A DNA stretch of 64,000 nucleotides from NCBI GenBank assembly GCA_019638635.1, contig JAHBTM010000004.1, forward strand, positions 16,477-80,476. The letters run 5' to 3'. Both the position numbers and the translations under genes were made by a program. The stretch is from Ferruginibacter sp. (GTDB lineage: Bacteria > Bacteroidota > Bacteroidia > Chitinophagales > Chitinophagaceae). The notes beneath the pieces were generated by a model. It was not told the DNA's origin. It did no database searches and saw only the letters and a program-made list of their open reading frames with translations. Each line of letters starts with the position of its first letter. The first letter of the stretch is position 1. This document shows, piece after piece, positions 35,644-45,273 of this stretch.

Positions 35644-36585
35644 TCACAACCCTTCACCTTCTTCAGATGCACGCCGTAGAATTTCTTTTTCTTCGCGTGT
35701 TAGCTGATCAAATCCCTTTTGATTGATTTTGTCTAATATCTCATCAATGCGCGACGGAGTAACCACAGGTGTTTTAGTGTACGGTGTCCGGCTACCGGTA
35801 TTATAAAAATGTCGACTTCTCACTGTAGTTTTCTTAGGCGTGAATAAGCGCATCACACGGTCGTACAAATGATTCATCCAAGTGCTTAAATCTATTCCTT
35901 TTTTATAGAGTAACGCAAATATCAATCCGGTAACCATAGATCCGCAATGTGCAATGAAGTACGCCTGATTGATGTTACCCACTCCACCTATCAAATCAAT
36001 CGCCAGAAAAATAACGGTCAGTATCCAGATTGAAATACCGCCTCGTATCATAGGGAAAATGCGGAAATCCGGATTGAGCACCGTAGCTGCCACCGCTACT
36101 GCAATGACTCCGGTATTAGCCCCAAGCATACCGGTAAATGTACCAACCGGTTGCAGAGATGAAATGAAAGTATATGAACCCAAGTATAAAAGTCCACCAA
36201 GAATGCCTCCATATAGGAAAACCGGAATCAGTTTACCATATCCGGCAACTTCTCTTAAAATATAACCGAAGGTAAAAAGCCAAACCATATTGGTGATTAA
36301 ACGAATCACATGCGCACCGGTTTCGGTGAACATAAAGGATAGTAGCGTCCACGGACGTTGTATAAAAATCGAAGCGTCTGCCGGCAAATGAAACCAGGGC
36401 ACAATTTCAGTATAAAAATCGTTGGATGTTTCCGGCGTAAAAGTGTACATCAGTCGAATAGCCACCATCAACATAAAAACTACTACATGAATGACCAGTA
36501 GTGAAATGAGCTCACCATTTTCGTATACCAGAGGCATTCTGGAACGTTTGCGCCGGTAGTCGCTATAACGGTCTGTTTCTCCCAT
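35644..36585 (-). CDS. Rhomboid-like membrane protein, probably catalytically inactive
   Basis: A ~313-aa protein (ATG 36585 chosen over an upstream TTG at 36597) with about six membrane helices and a ~90-residue cytoplasmic tail rich in Arg/Thr ending in RASEEGEGL. The rhomboid fold is recognisable next to its neighbour: TNMVWLFTFGYILRE aligns with FNMFALWMFG, and AHCGSMVTGLIFALLYK with AHVGGALVGLAIAYY. The catalytic GASG of the neighbour is replaced by GANT (FTGMLGANTGVIAV), removing the serine, so this is likely a pseudoprotease. It follows the active rhomboid gene by 14 bp in an operon with rlmD. Confidence 0.78.
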   Translation of the reverse strand: MGETDRYSDYRRKRSRMPLVYENGELISLLVIHVVVFMLMVAIRLMYTFTPETSNDFYTEIVPWFHLPADASIFIQRPWTLLSFMFTETGAHVIRLITNMVWLFTFGYILREVAGYGKLIPVFLYGGILGGLLYLGSYTFISSLQPVGTFTGMLGANTGVIAVAVAATVLNPDFRIFPMIRGGISIWILTVIFLAIDLIGGVGNINQAYFIAHCGSMVTGLIFALLYKKGIDLSTWMNHLYDRVMRLFTPKKTTVRSRHFYNTGSRTPYTKTPVVTPSRIDEILDKINQKGFDQLTREEKEILRRASEEGEGL

Positions 36586-36599
36586 ACAATGCAACAAAT

Positions 36600-37283
36600 T
36601 TAAAATGAACGACGATTTTGATTTCGATGCCAGTAATATGCAATGGCAAGCCCCACAAGTGCCCCACCCACGTGTGCAAAGTGCGCAATGTTATCACCGG
36701 GCACTTTTGAAATGCCTCCGAATACATCCAATGCAATGATGCCCATTATAGCATACTTGGCTTTAATAGGAAACGGGATGGGCATGATGAACATGCGGGT
36801 GTTCGGAAATAAAAATCCGTAAGCCGCCAGCACCCCCATGATGGCCCCCGACGCACCAACGGTAACGTTTAAACGAAGTAAATCCTGATAGGCATCGTAT
36901 TCGTGGCTGAGCAGTTCCAGCCTGTCAATATCAGCATAATCAAATGCATAATTGGCAAGCTGTGTTAACCCTGCACCCACACCGCATATCAAATAGAATG
37001 TGATGAATCTTTTAGAACCCCAATAGGTTTCCATGGCACTTCCAAACATCCAGAGTGCAAACATGTTAAAGAACAAATGAAAAAATCCGCCATGCATGAA
37101 CATGGAGGTAAAAATCTGATAGATGCGAAAGTCTTCTGAACGATAATGGTGCAAAGCCCCATAGTCGTACACCCATCCTTCATTACCATTACTCAATGCG
37201 GCCTGTGCAAAATACACAAGCGCATTTATAATCAACAGGTTTAATACCACGGGTGTTCGCTGAAATCCAAATCCATTCATCAT
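36600..37283 (-). CDS. Rhomboid family intramembrane serine protease
   Basis: A 227-aa membrane protein with six predicted helices. Catalytic serine in VGASGAIMGVLAAYG (about 143) and catalytic histidine in AHFAHVGGALVG (about 203); the helix-2 motif GGFFHLFFNMFALWMFG (about 65-81) with conserved His and Asn is complete. It should cleave membrane proteins within the bilayer; substrates are unknown. It begins 9 bp after the rlmD stop and is followed by a rhomboid-like protein lacking the serine. Confidence 0.92.
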   Translation of the reverse strand: MMNGFGFQRTPVVLNLLIINALVYFAQAALSNGNEGWVYDYGALHHYRSEDFRIYQIFTSMFMHGGFFHLFFNMFALWMFGSAMETYWGSKRFITFYLICGVGAGLTQLANYAFDYADIDRLELLSHEYDAYQDLLRLNVTVGASGAIMGVLAAYGFLFPNTRMFIMPIPFPIKAKYAIMGIIALDVFGGISKVPGDNIAHFAHVGGALVGLAIAYYWHRNQNRRSF

Positions 37284-37292
37284 AGAGCAAAG

Positions 37293-38699
37293 TTAACAGA
37301 TTAAGGTGAGCAGGGCCACCTGTTCAATATGGTGTGTGTGTGGAAACATATCAACCGCACGCACTTTTTCTACCCGATATTTTTCGCTGAGCAGTGCAAG
37401 GTCTCTCGCTTGTGTGGCGGTGTTGCAACTGACGTATACCACTTTAGGTGCTTCCATCTCCAACAGTTTGCGCACCAGTTTTTCGTGCATGCCTGCCCGT
37501 GGTGGATCAGTGATAACCACATCCGGCCGGCCATGGGTTTCAAAAAATGCATCCGTGCAAACATCAATTACATCGCCCGCAAAAAATGATGCATGAGTAA
37601 TCTGATTGAGTGCGGCATTTTTTTTAGCATCCTCCACCGCCTCTTCCACTACCTCCACACCGATGATTTTTTTTGCCAGCCGACTCATGAATATGCCAAT
37701 ACTTCCGGTTCCGCAATACAAATCATATACTATTTCGTTTCCGGTTAAACCGGCAAAATCCCGCGCAACAGAGTACAACTTTTCTGCCTGCAATGTGTTG
37801 GTTTGAAAAAACGATTTGGGACTGATGATAAACTGAAAATCACCCAGTCTTTCGGTTACGTATCCTTTTCCGAAGTACACCACCGGGGTTAGGTCGTATA
37901 ATGTATCATTCCATTTCGGATTGATCGTGTATAACAGGGTAGTGATACCGGGCACCTGCTTTAACAGGTGATCCAGCATGGGTTGGAGGGCCGCATCTTC
38001 ATGGTGTACACATACATTCACCATTGTTTCACCGGTAGTACAATGACGGATGATTAAATTTCTCAGCCACCCGGTATGTGCTTTGATATCGTAAAAACTC
38101 AACGCATGTTGTAGTGCATATTCCCGCAGGGTGTTTCGAATGCGGTTATTGATATCATCCATTAGCCAGCAGGATTCAATATCAATCACCTTATCAAATA
38201 TTCTTGGCACATGATATCCTAGTGCATTTTGCTGAGGAATTTCTTCAACAGTAGCAATTTCGGCTTCGGTCAGGTATCGTTTGTTGCTGAAGGTGAATTC
38301 AAGTTTGTTACGGTAATGGCGCGTTTGATTACTGCCACAGATAGGTAACCATTCACCGGCTTCTATCTTCCCGATGCGTTGTAGGTTTTGTGCTGCTTCC
38401 TGTTGTTTGTACTCAAGTTGTTTTTCGTAAGGCAACATCTGCCATTTGCATCCACCACACACTCCGAAATGTTGGCAAAAAGGATCCACCCTTTGGACAG
38501 AGGGTTCTACTACTTCCAATACACGGGCCTCCGCCCAATCTTTTTTTACTTTCGTCAGGCGTAGATGTACCACATCACCGGGCACGGCCCCGGAAATGAA
38601 AATCACTTTTCCCTCTACCCGTGCAAGAGACTTACCTTCTGCTGCATAACCGGAAACCAATACGTTCTCCAGTGTACTATATTTGTTTTTTCTGGCCAC
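37293..38699 (-). CDS. rlmD: 23S rRNA (uracil-5-)-methyltransferase, RlmD/RumA type
   Basis: A 468-aa SAM-dependent RNA methyltransferase starting with GTG. N-terminal TRAM domain (about 5-60; GKSLARVEGKVIFISGAVPG), iron-sulfur cysteines in FCQHFGVCGGCKW (about 74-86) with a later IESCW, SAM motif YDLYCGTGSIGIFM (about 320), TDPPRAGMHEKLV (about 397) and catalytic VVYVSCNTATQARDL (about 425). All key residues are present. First gene of a three-gene operon with two rhomboid genes. Confidence 0.9.
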   Translation of the reverse strand: MARKNKYSTLENVLVSGYAAEGKSLARVEGKVIFISGAVPGDVVHLRLTKVKKDWAEARVLEVVEPSVQRVDPFCQHFGVCGGCKWQMLPYEKQLEYKQQEAAQNLQRIGKIEAGEWLPICGSNQTRHYRNKLEFTFSNKRYLTEAEIATVEEIPQQNALGYHVPRIFDKVIDIESCWLMDDINNRIRNTLREYALQHALSFYDIKAHTGWLRNLIIRHCTTGETMVNVCVHHEDAALQPMLDHLLKQVPGITTLLYTINPKWNDTLYDLTPVVYFGKGYVTERLGDFQFIISPKSFFQTNTLQAEKLYSVARDFAGLTGNEIVYDLYCGTGSIGIFMSRLAKKIIGVEVVEEAVEDAKKNAALNQITHASFFAGDVIDVCTDAFFETHGRPDVVITDPPRAGMHEKLVRKLLEMEAPKVVYVSCNTATQARDLALLSEKYRVEKVRAVDMFPHTHHIEQVALLTLIC

Positions 38700-38789
38700 A
38701 ACAGCGAAATTAGCTATTCCTTACTGTTAACGAATTGCAATTTTAAAAGGGATAATCTGTAGGATGTTTTCTTTACCGGCCTATTTGAA

Positions 38790-38797
38790 TAAATTTG
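38790..38797 (+). promoter_or_regulatory. -7 box before the thioredoxin-like gene
   Basis: TAAATTTG, a full TAnnTTTG match, 20 bases before ATG 38818; supports that start over the ATG at 38764. Confidence 0.5.
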
Positions 38798-38817
38798 TTG
38801 CCACTTCAACCTTGAAT

Positions 38818-40239
38818 ATGAGAAATTTTTTTACTACGCTTTTACTGGTTTGCTCTCTGACAGCCTCTGCCCAGTTTAAGGTTTCACTCACAGCGCCTCA
38901 GTTTTCTTCAGGTACGGCCTATCTTACCTACCACTGGGGAAAAAATTTGAATATAGCCGATAGTGCCGAAATGAATACGAATGGGGTAGCGGTATTTAAA
39001 GGCGATAAAAGCCTTCCCGGTGGGATTTACTCTGTGGTGTTTCCAGGCAAGAGAATCACTGCCGATTTCTTCATAGATAAAGAACAAACCATCAGCATCA
39101 CGGCAAACGATACACTAAAATTAATGGACATGCTCGTTGCCGGTTCTCCGGAAAATGACTTGTTTAAAAAGTATCAGCAATTCACCGCCGAAAAAGGGGC
39201 GCTGTTACAAAGGGCCAGAAGTAATTACAACACGGCTAAAACAAAGGAAGATTCGTTGAAACACGAAGCTACGTTTACTCAACTCAATAAAGAATTGTCT
39301 GACTACCGTAATGCCATCGCCACAGAACATCCTGAATCTATGCTGGCCAGCATGTTGAACGCAATGAAAGAACCCGCCATACTCATCAAACAACCCATCA
39401 CCCGCGAAGATTCTATGGCGAATTATCGTTATTATAAAGAACATTACTGGGATGGAATTACGTTTATGGATGACCGTGTGGTTCGTACACCATTCTTCAT
39501 TCCCAAGTTTGAAAGGTATTACCGGGAAGTTATGCATCAGGCTCCCGACAGCATCATTGAAGATGTTGATTACAAATTATTGCTCGCACGTTCCGCACCG
39601 GAATTGTATAAATTTATGCTCAACTGGCTCACGGATGAATATATCAATCCAAAGTATATGGGACAGGATGCTATTTTTGTCCACCTCTTCAATAAATACC
39701 ACAGTAAAGGCCTAACACCCTGGTTGAATAAAAAGCAAATGGAAACCATCACGCGCCGGGCGTACATGCAAATGTCGAACCTCGTGGGCGAGAAAGCGGC
39801 TAACCTCAACCTGGTTGATTCTACCGGAAAGCTGAAACCCTTGTATGATGTACGGGGCGATTATACCGTAGTGGTTTTCTGGGATCCCAATTGCGGCCAT
39901 TGTAAACAGGAAGTGCCCCGAATCGACTCTATCTACAAAGCATCCTGGAAGCAAAAGAATGTAAAGCTTTATGCGGTATTGTCTGACGACCATAAAAAGG
40001 AATGGGTGAACTTCATCAAAAAGCATGAACTGAGCGAATGGACACACGTATATCAAACCAAGGAAATGGAAGAAAAGGAAAAAGCGCAGAAAGTAGCCGG
40101 TTTCCGCCAGTTGTATGATGTAATTCAAACACCGACTATTTATCTGCTCGATAAGGAGAAACGAATCGTCGGTAAAAAGCTAACCCTCGAACAAATCAAT
40201 GATCTCCTCGACGTAAAGTGGAAGAACGATAACAAATAA
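38818..40239 (+). CDS. Periplasmic TlpA-like thioredoxin with large N-terminal domain
   Basis: A ~473-aa exported protein (signal MRNFFTTLLLVCSLTASAQ). Residues about 20-120 form a beta-sandwich domain of the DUF4369 kind, about 120-330 a helical region of the DUF5106 kind (RYYKEHYWDGITFMDDRVVR), and about 335-470 a thioredoxin fold with the active site DPNCGHCKQEVP and cis-proline segment IQTPTIYLL. It probably acts as a thiol-disulfide oxidoreductase in the periplasm. Its TAA overlaps an ATG of the next gene by one base, so the two are coupled. Confidence 0.85.
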   Translation: MRNFFTTLLLVCSLTASAQFKVSLTAPQFSSGTAYLTYHWGKNLNIADSAEMNTNGVAVFKGDKSLPGGIYSVVFPGKRITADFFIDKEQTISITANDTLKLMDMLVAGSPENDLFKKYQQFTAEKGALLQRARSNYNTAKTKEDSLKHEATFTQLNKELSDYRNAIATEHPESMLASMLNAMKEPAILIKQPITREDSMANYRYYKEHYWDGITFMDDRVVRTPFFIPKFERYYREVMHQAPDSIIEDVDYKLLLARSAPELYKFMLNWLTDEYINPKYMGQDAIFVHLFNKYHSKGLTPWLNKKQMETITRRAYMQMSNLVGEKAANLNLVDSTGKLKPLYDVRGDYTVVVFWDPNCGHCKQEVPRIDSIYKASWKQKNVKLYAVLSDDHKKEWVNFIKKHELSEWTHVYQTKEMEEKEKAQKVAGFRQLYDVIQTPTIYLLDKEKRIVGKKLTLEQINDLLDVKWKNDNK

Positions 40240-40253
40240 TGTATTATTGCTAC

Positions 40254-42158
40254 ATGAAGTATCTATGTATCGGGTGGATATGCGTATGGTTAAGTTATAA
40301 CGGTAACGCACAAACGGTAATTTCTTATGGTAAGCACAAAGTACAGTTGAACGAACTGATGCAGGCGTACAACAAAAACCGCACACAAGGGGATACGGAT
40401 GTTTCTCTGAAAGAATACCTGCGGATGTATGCTGATTTTAAGCTGAAAGTGCAGGCTGCCAGAGAGATTCGTTTAGACACGCTACAATCCGTACGGCAGG
40501 ATGTACAGAATTTCCGCTCGCAAATGGTGGAACCATACCTGATGGATAAAGCCTCTGCCAACCAATTGCTGGAGGAAGCTGTATTGCGCAGTAAAACCGA
40601 TAAACGTATCGCCTACTTTTTCACCCCGCGCCCTTCCGGAGGCGACAGTACCTCATCTTATGCAGTAATGCAAAAAGTGTACAACGCACTGGTTTCCGGT
40701 CGTAACGATTTTGATAACATGGCCATCCATGCCACTACTCAGTTGGTGAAGGTATCTTTTATTGACGCCGGATTTGTTACGGCTTTTAGTTTGCCTTATG
40801 CATTGGAAAATGTAGTGTATGCACTCCGCCCCGGCGAAGTATCGAAACCCTTCAGCACCTCATCGGGATACCATATTATTAAAGTACTTGAAGAAAGGCC
40901 GCATATCGGTGAGTGGAAAATTGCTCAGATACTCATCGCTTTACCGGAGTCGCCCGATAAACAGGAGGTTACACTGGCTCTTGCAAAATCAGACAGTTTG
41001 TATCAACAAATACTACAAGGGGCAAATTTCGGACAGCTCGCTAAGCAATTCAGCGACGATAAATTCAGTTTTTCCACCTTCGGTGAACTGCCCGCATTCA
41101 GTACAGGAAAATTTGCACCTGATTTTGAAACACAAGTACTTCAACTTACACAGGATGGAATGGTGTCAAAACCGTTCAGAACAGCGATGGGTTTCCATAT
41201 CCTGAAAAGAATCAGCCATGTTTCCATGCAGGAAGTAAAGCCCGAAAGCTGGAAACAGCAAATACAGGAGAAATTGATGAAGGATAACCGGATGAATATC
41301 TCCCGAAATATTTTCAATAAGCAAATTGAAAAATCTACCGGTTTTCGTGTAACCCATACCGTTAAGCAAGATGTGTTGATTGCACTTGCCGATAGTGTGA
41401 AAGGTAAAGCATCCATTTCTCTGTCTGAATCTTTCCCGGAAAGCACAAAACCCGTGGCACGATTTAAAGACCGCACAATCACTGTGAGCGACTGGCTGGC
41501 GTTTGTTCAAAATTACACTACCAATTTTAATCTCTATAAAGGAGAGCCCAGTGAATTGCTTTGGGAAAAATTCAAAGAAACATCTGTAAGAAATTATTAT
41601 AAAGACCACCTCGAAAAATATAATCCTGATTTTCAGTTTCAGATGCAGGAGTTTCTGGAAGGTAATATGTTGTTTGAAGTGATGGAACGCCATGTGTGGG
41701 GAAAAGCAGCAACGGATTCTGCAAGCCTTGAACAGCTCTACGCCAAACAGCCCGAAAAATACAGATGGGATGCCAGCGCAGATATGATTCTGTTTCACGT
41801 AACCGATTTGAACGAGGCGAAAATCATCAGCCAAAAGATACTCAACCGCATCTCCCGCGAAGTCATTGAAAGTGAACATCCGTATATATTAACCGACAGC
41901 GGCCGTTTTGAAACCGATCAGTTATTCGACCCAACGTTCACACCGGCACCACACACCGTTTCTCCATTCAAAGTTCAGCCAGACGGAACAGTAACTTTTG
42001 TATATATCGTACGCCTGCATCAAGGCGGAGAGCAAAAGTCGTTTGCAGAAGCACGCGGACTCGTGATTAACGATTATCAGGATATCCTCGAAGCACAATG
42101 GCTGGAAGCCCTTCGAAAAAAATATCCCGTGCGGTTGTATGAATCAGTGTTGAAATAG
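40254..42158 (+). CDS. Periplasmic peptidyl-prolyl isomerase with two parvulin domains (SurA-like)
   Basis: A ~634-aa protein with a signal peptide (MKYLCIGWICVWLSYNGNAQ); the alternative ATG at 40239 overlaps the upstream stop (TAATG) and is also possible. Two parvulin-type PPIase domains: about 105-220 (ALRPGEVSKPFSTSSGYHII) and about 220-320 (FGQLAKQFSDD, GMVSKPFRTAMGFHILKR). A third, degenerate region lies near 500-620. This layout matches SurA/PpiD-type chaperones that help outer-membrane protein folding. Coupled to the thioredoxin-like gene, which fits a joint role in envelope folding (inference). Confidence 0.85.
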   Translation: MKYLCIGWICVWLSYNGNAQTVISYGKHKVQLNELMQAYNKNRTQGDTDVSLKEYLRMYADFKLKVQAAREIRLDTLQSVRQDVQNFRSQMVEPYLMDKASANQLLEEAVLRSKTDKRIAYFFTPRPSGGDSTSSYAVMQKVYNALVSGRNDFDNMAIHATTQLVKVSFIDAGFVTAFSLPYALENVVYALRPGEVSKPFSTSSGYHIIKVLEERPHIGEWKIAQILIALPESPDKQEVTLALAKSDSLYQQILQGANFGQLAKQFSDDKFSFSTFGELPAFSTGKFAPDFETQVLQLTQDGMVSKPFRTAMGFHILKRISHVSMQEVKPESWKQQIQEKLMKDNRMNISRNIFNKQIEKSTGFRVTHTVKQDVLIALADSVKGKASISLSESFPESTKPVARFKDRTITVSDWLAFVQNYTTNFNLYKGEPSELLWEKFKETSVRNYYKDHLEKYNPDFQFQMQEFLEGNMLFEVMERHVWGKAATDSASLEQLYAKQPEKYRWDASADMILFHVTDLNEAKIISQKILNRISREVIESEHPYILTDSGRFETDQLFDPTFTPAPHTVSPFKVQPDGTVTFVYIVRLHQGGEQKSFAEARGLVINDYQDILEAQWLEALRKKYPVRLYESVLK

Positions 42159-42162
42159 ATAT

Positions 42163-42193
42163 AAAAAAGCAGCCTGTAAATCACAAGCTGCTT
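42163..42193 (-). terminator. Terminator of the HMA-TonB receptor gene
   Basis: An 11-bp imperfect stem (AAGCAGCCTGT/ACAAGCTGCTT on the plus strand, one mismatch) with a T-rich tail (TTTTTTAT) on the minus strand; it lies between convergent genes. Confidence 0.65.
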
Positions 42194-42215
42194 CATATCC
42201 GTGAGTATAGGTTTT

Positions 42216-44741
42216 TTAATTTAATTTAAACCGAAATCCGGCGTAGAACATTCTTTCCTGCAACGGCCCCCAAATCAGTGAAGCATCAAAATAGTCAGAA
42301 AAAGGCTGATCGGCGGCAATGATTGCGTTGCGTTGTAAAAAATTACCGAGGTTTTCTCCTCCCACATACACCTCAAAACCATATTTCGGAATAATCATTT
42401 TCGACACCTGTGCATTCATAGTTACATAAGCAGGTGATTCACTTCGGAAGCGATACAATACCGGATTTTGTTCGGTGGATGGAATTCGCTTCGGCCCGGT
42501 AAAGTTTACGGTGTAATCAAACTTCCAGCGTTTAAATTCATATCCTACATTCACAAAGGCTCGATGAACAGCTGTCAGTGGTTTTTGCAACAGGTTGTTG
42601 CCATAGGTGGTTTTAACATCGAACCAACGGTACGCCCAACGGGTTTCAAGGTTTTTCACCGGAGTTATACTAAACTCTACCTGCAAACTGTTGGAGTACG
42701 ATTTTCCATCCAGGTTGTAGAAACGCAGTTTTCGGGCATCTTCCATATCCACTACTACCTGGTTTTCAAAATCGTTCCGGTAAAAATCAATGCCAATGGA
42801 GGCGGAACGTCCGAAGAGTTTCAGTTGCTGATCGATGCTGATGCCCTTGTTCCACGAAACCTCAGCATCTAACCCATAGGCCTTTCCATTTTCAGGAGAT
42901 ACAATTTCAATTGCCCTTGAGCTGGCCAGTGTAGCCATGTTCTCTGCAAAAATATTAGCGGTTCTTTGCCCGCGACCACCACTAATGCGTATAGTCGTTC
43001 CCGTGACAGGTTCAAACCGAACGTTCAGCCTGGGAGTAACCGCCCATCCGTACAGATTGTTTTTATCGGCCCGCAACCCTGCAACCAGCGCAAATTTTTC
43101 ATTGGGCGTAAAAGCGTATTCAAAAAATCCACCCGCTGCGTTTTCATTTCTATTAAAGGGTTGTAAACGGAAACGCTCCTTGTACTGGTCACTCATCAAA
43201 CTCAATCCGGTTTTAAAAACATGTTTCGAGTTGAACAGGATGTTCTGATAAATGAGGTTACTGTAAAAATTGTATTGCTTGGCTACGTATGGCGTTATAC
43301 CAAAATAGGCTTCTTGATTGTGTTCAAAGGCAGAAACCTGCAAACCAATACTTTGATATTTTTTATTCGGAAATACATAGCCGAGTTTACCGAAAATTTC
43401 ATAACGGTCATTTTCAATCACAACTCCATAACGGTCGGTTGTGAGTTTGTCTTTTGCATTGAATCCCGTTTCACCACCGGTTTTACGGTCTGATAAAACT
43501 TTAACTCCAATCTGTGCTTCAAGCCCCTGATGGTTTTCATAATACCATCGATTCATGATTGTAAAGAGATTACCATTGGGTTGATCCCGGAAACCATCTT
43601 TATTAAAATCCATCTGATTGTAAAAAGAGGCATTGTGCAGCAGTAACCCAGTATGCCAATGTTCGCCCACTTGTTTGGCCAGTGTGAGGTTGAGGTCGGT
43701 TTTACCCTGACTGTTTACGTAGCCGTTGGCAAAGAGGTGTTCACTATTGTGCGGTTTTTTCAATTCTATGTTAATCTGCCCGGCAATGCTTTCAAATCCG
43801 TTCACCACCGAACCCGTTCCTTTGCTGAGTTGTATGTTGTCAATCCACGGACCGGGAATGAACAGCAGCCCATACGATGTGGCCAATCCACGGGGTCCGG
43901 GCATATTTTCAACCGTAAGCTGAGAGTAAATTCCGGCAAGTCCCAGTAACTGGATTTGTTTCGAGCCACTCACAGCATCGCTGTACGAAACATCCACAGA
44001 GGGATTGGTTTCAAAGCTCTCGCTCAAATTGCAACAGGCAGCTTTCATCAACTCCTTTGAAGTGAGAATTTCAGTTCTTACCGGATTAAATTTGTTGATA
44101 AAACGGCTACGCGTACGCGCAGTTACCTGAACGGCATTCAACATATGATTACTGCCCAGAATAATTTGGATGTCATTCATGTTGGTAATGGCCAGCGTGT
44201 CAGGAGTGTACCCTGCATAACTGATTACCAGACGGTCGTCAGGTTCATCGGGGTGTATGGTAAATACGCCGTTTTTGTCGGATACCGTACCTACACCGGT
44301 ACTCAGCCAAACAATGGTGGCGCCTTGCAGTGGTACAAAGTTACCTTTGTTGTCTTCCGACAATACAATTCCATTGATACTTGTTGCTGCATCCTCATGG
44401 TGATGGGCCTCCCGGTACAAACAACAATCTGGCAGTGCTTCATAGGTGGCGTCTTCGGCCCGGAACTTCTCAGTATCATGACCGGCAGCTGCAATAGCCT
44501 GCTGAATTGTATCAGAGGAGGTAGCAGATTCGTTGAAAGTGATGGTTAACCGGTGCGATTTCAAATCCCATCGTGCGGTAGCAGCACCGGCGTTTTTAGC
44601 GGTTTTTTCAATTCGTTGCTTGCACATACTACAGGCACCTTGTACATCAAAAGAAGATTGTTTAAGCGTTTGTGCGTGCAGCATCTGAGCCCACAGTATG
44701 AGGAAGGTAGCGAGCGTAGCCCGCAGAAAGATATGTTTCAT
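42216..44741 (-). CDS. TonB-dependent receptor with N-terminal heavy-metal-associated domain
   Basis: An 841-aa outer-membrane receptor. After the signal peptide (cleaved near LHAQ) an HMA ferredoxin-like domain (about 28-95) has the metal motif GACSMCKQRIEK; a Cys/His-rich linker PDCCLYREAHHHEDAA follows. A carboxypeptidase-D-like repeat (about 122-205), a plug domain (about 215-330; with KAACCNLSESFETN and GSVVNGFESIAGQINIEL) and a 22-strand-type barrel complete it. The pattern suggests import or sensing of a soft metal, probably copper; the metal is inferred. It follows the Cys-rich HYC_CC_PP-type gene by 49 bp and ends at a terminator. Confidence 0.9.
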   Translation of the reverse strand: MKHIFLRATLATFLILWAQMLHAQTLKQSSFDVQGACSMCKQRIEKTAKNAGAATARWDLKSHRLTITFNESATSSDTIQQAIAAAGHDTEKFRAEDATYEALPDCCLYREAHHHEDAATSINGIVLSEDNKGNFVPLQGATIVWLSTGVGTVSDKNGVFTIHPDEPDDRLVISYAGYTPDTLAITNMNDIQIILGSNHMLNAVQVTARTRSRFINKFNPVRTEILTSKELMKAACCNLSESFETNPSVDVSYSDAVSGSKQIQLLGLAGIYSQLTVENMPGPRGLATSYGLLFIPGPWIDNIQLSKGTGSVVNGFESIAGQINIELKKPHNSEHLFANGYVNSQGKTDLNLTLAKQVGEHWHTGLLLHNASFYNQMDFNKDGFRDQPNGNLFTIMNRWYYENHQGLEAQIGVKVLSDRKTGGETGFNAKDKLTTDRYGVVIENDRYEIFGKLGYVFPNKKYQSIGLQVSAFEHNQEAYFGITPYVAKQYNFYSNLIYQNILFNSKHVFKTGLSLMSDQYKERFRLQPFNRNENAAGGFFEYAFTPNEKFALVAGLRADKNNLYGWAVTPRLNVRFEPVTGTTIRISGGRGQRTANIFAENMATLASSRAIEIVSPENGKAYGLDAEVSWNKGISIDQQLKLFGRSASIGIDFYRNDFENQVVVDMEDARKLRFYNLDGKSYSNSLQVEFSITPVKNLETRWAYRWFDVKTTYGNNLLQKPLTAVHRAFVNVGYEFKRWKFDYTVNFTGPKRIPSTEQNPVLYRFRSESPAYVTMNAQVSKMIIPKYGFEVYVGGENLGNFLQRNAIIAADQPFSDYFDASLIWGPLQERMFYAGFRFKLN

Positions 44742-44790
44742 GTTGAATAGCGATCATTTAAGGTGAATAAACAGGTTTTGTTCATTCAAT

Positions 44791-45159
44791 CTAAATACGC
44801 CAAACACGGTGGAGAAGGTATAACGGTTGCCCGTATGTGAAGAAATGCTGTATGACATCAGGATAATGCTCAACCTGTATTCCGGGGGGAAAAACGGTAA
44901 ATGGTTGATGCAGACAATGTTCCGCCTCACAGCACAGTTTAAAAAATTCAAATGTTTTGGAATGCGTGGCATCGTCGAGCGAGGCCTGTACTTCTAACTC
45001 ACTGCAACAAGTAACGGGTTCATCTTCCTGATTGCAATTTTCCGTGGGGATAAGTTCAATGCTGCTCAGTTCACCGCAGCAATAGTTGAAATGCAAAGTC
45101 ATCCCGGAAACGGAAAAACTGTACATGCCCAACAATAATATAATCAGGAACTTTTTCAC
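44791..45159 (-). CDS. Cys-rich HYC_CC_PP-type secreted protein
   Basis: A 122-aa exported protein (signal MKKFLIILLLGMYSFSVSGM) starting with GTG, five bases after a perfect -7 box. The motif HFNYCCGE, then VTCCSE, KLCCEAEHCLH and a PPG near the end agree with the Bacteroidota HYC_CC_PP family, typically found beside TonB receptors with metal-binding domains. Eleven cysteines, several as CC pairs, suggest metal binding (inference). It is first in a two-gene unit with the HMA-TonB receptor. Confidence 0.8.
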   Translation of the reverse strand: MKKFLIILLLGMYSFSVSGMTLHFNYCCGELSSIELIPTENCNQEDEPVTCCSELEVQASLDDATHSKTFEFFKLCCEAEHCLHQPFTVFPPGIQVEHYPDVIQHFFTYGQPLYLLHRVWRI

Positions 45160-45164
45160 CGTGA

Positions 45165-45172
45165 CAAAGTTA
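45165..45172 (-). promoter_or_regulatory. -7 box of the HYC_CC_PP/TonB unit
   Basis: Minus strand TAACTTTG, a full TAnnTTTG match, only five bases before the GTG start, predicting an almost leaderless mRNA. Confidence 0.5.
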
Positions 45173-45222
45173 CATAGGAAATGCGTATATCCTATGCATA
45201 AGCGTGTGAATATTGTTAAAAC

Positions 45223-45250
45223 AAAAAAGCCGCAACATAATGCTGCGGCT
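45223..45250 (-). terminator. Terminator of the Spy-like gene
   Basis: Minus-strand stem AGCCGCAGCA/TGTTGCGGCT (one G-T pair) with loop TTA, followed by TTTTTT. Confidence 0.8.
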
Positions 45251-45273
45251 GTATAAAGTTGATACTACGTGTG

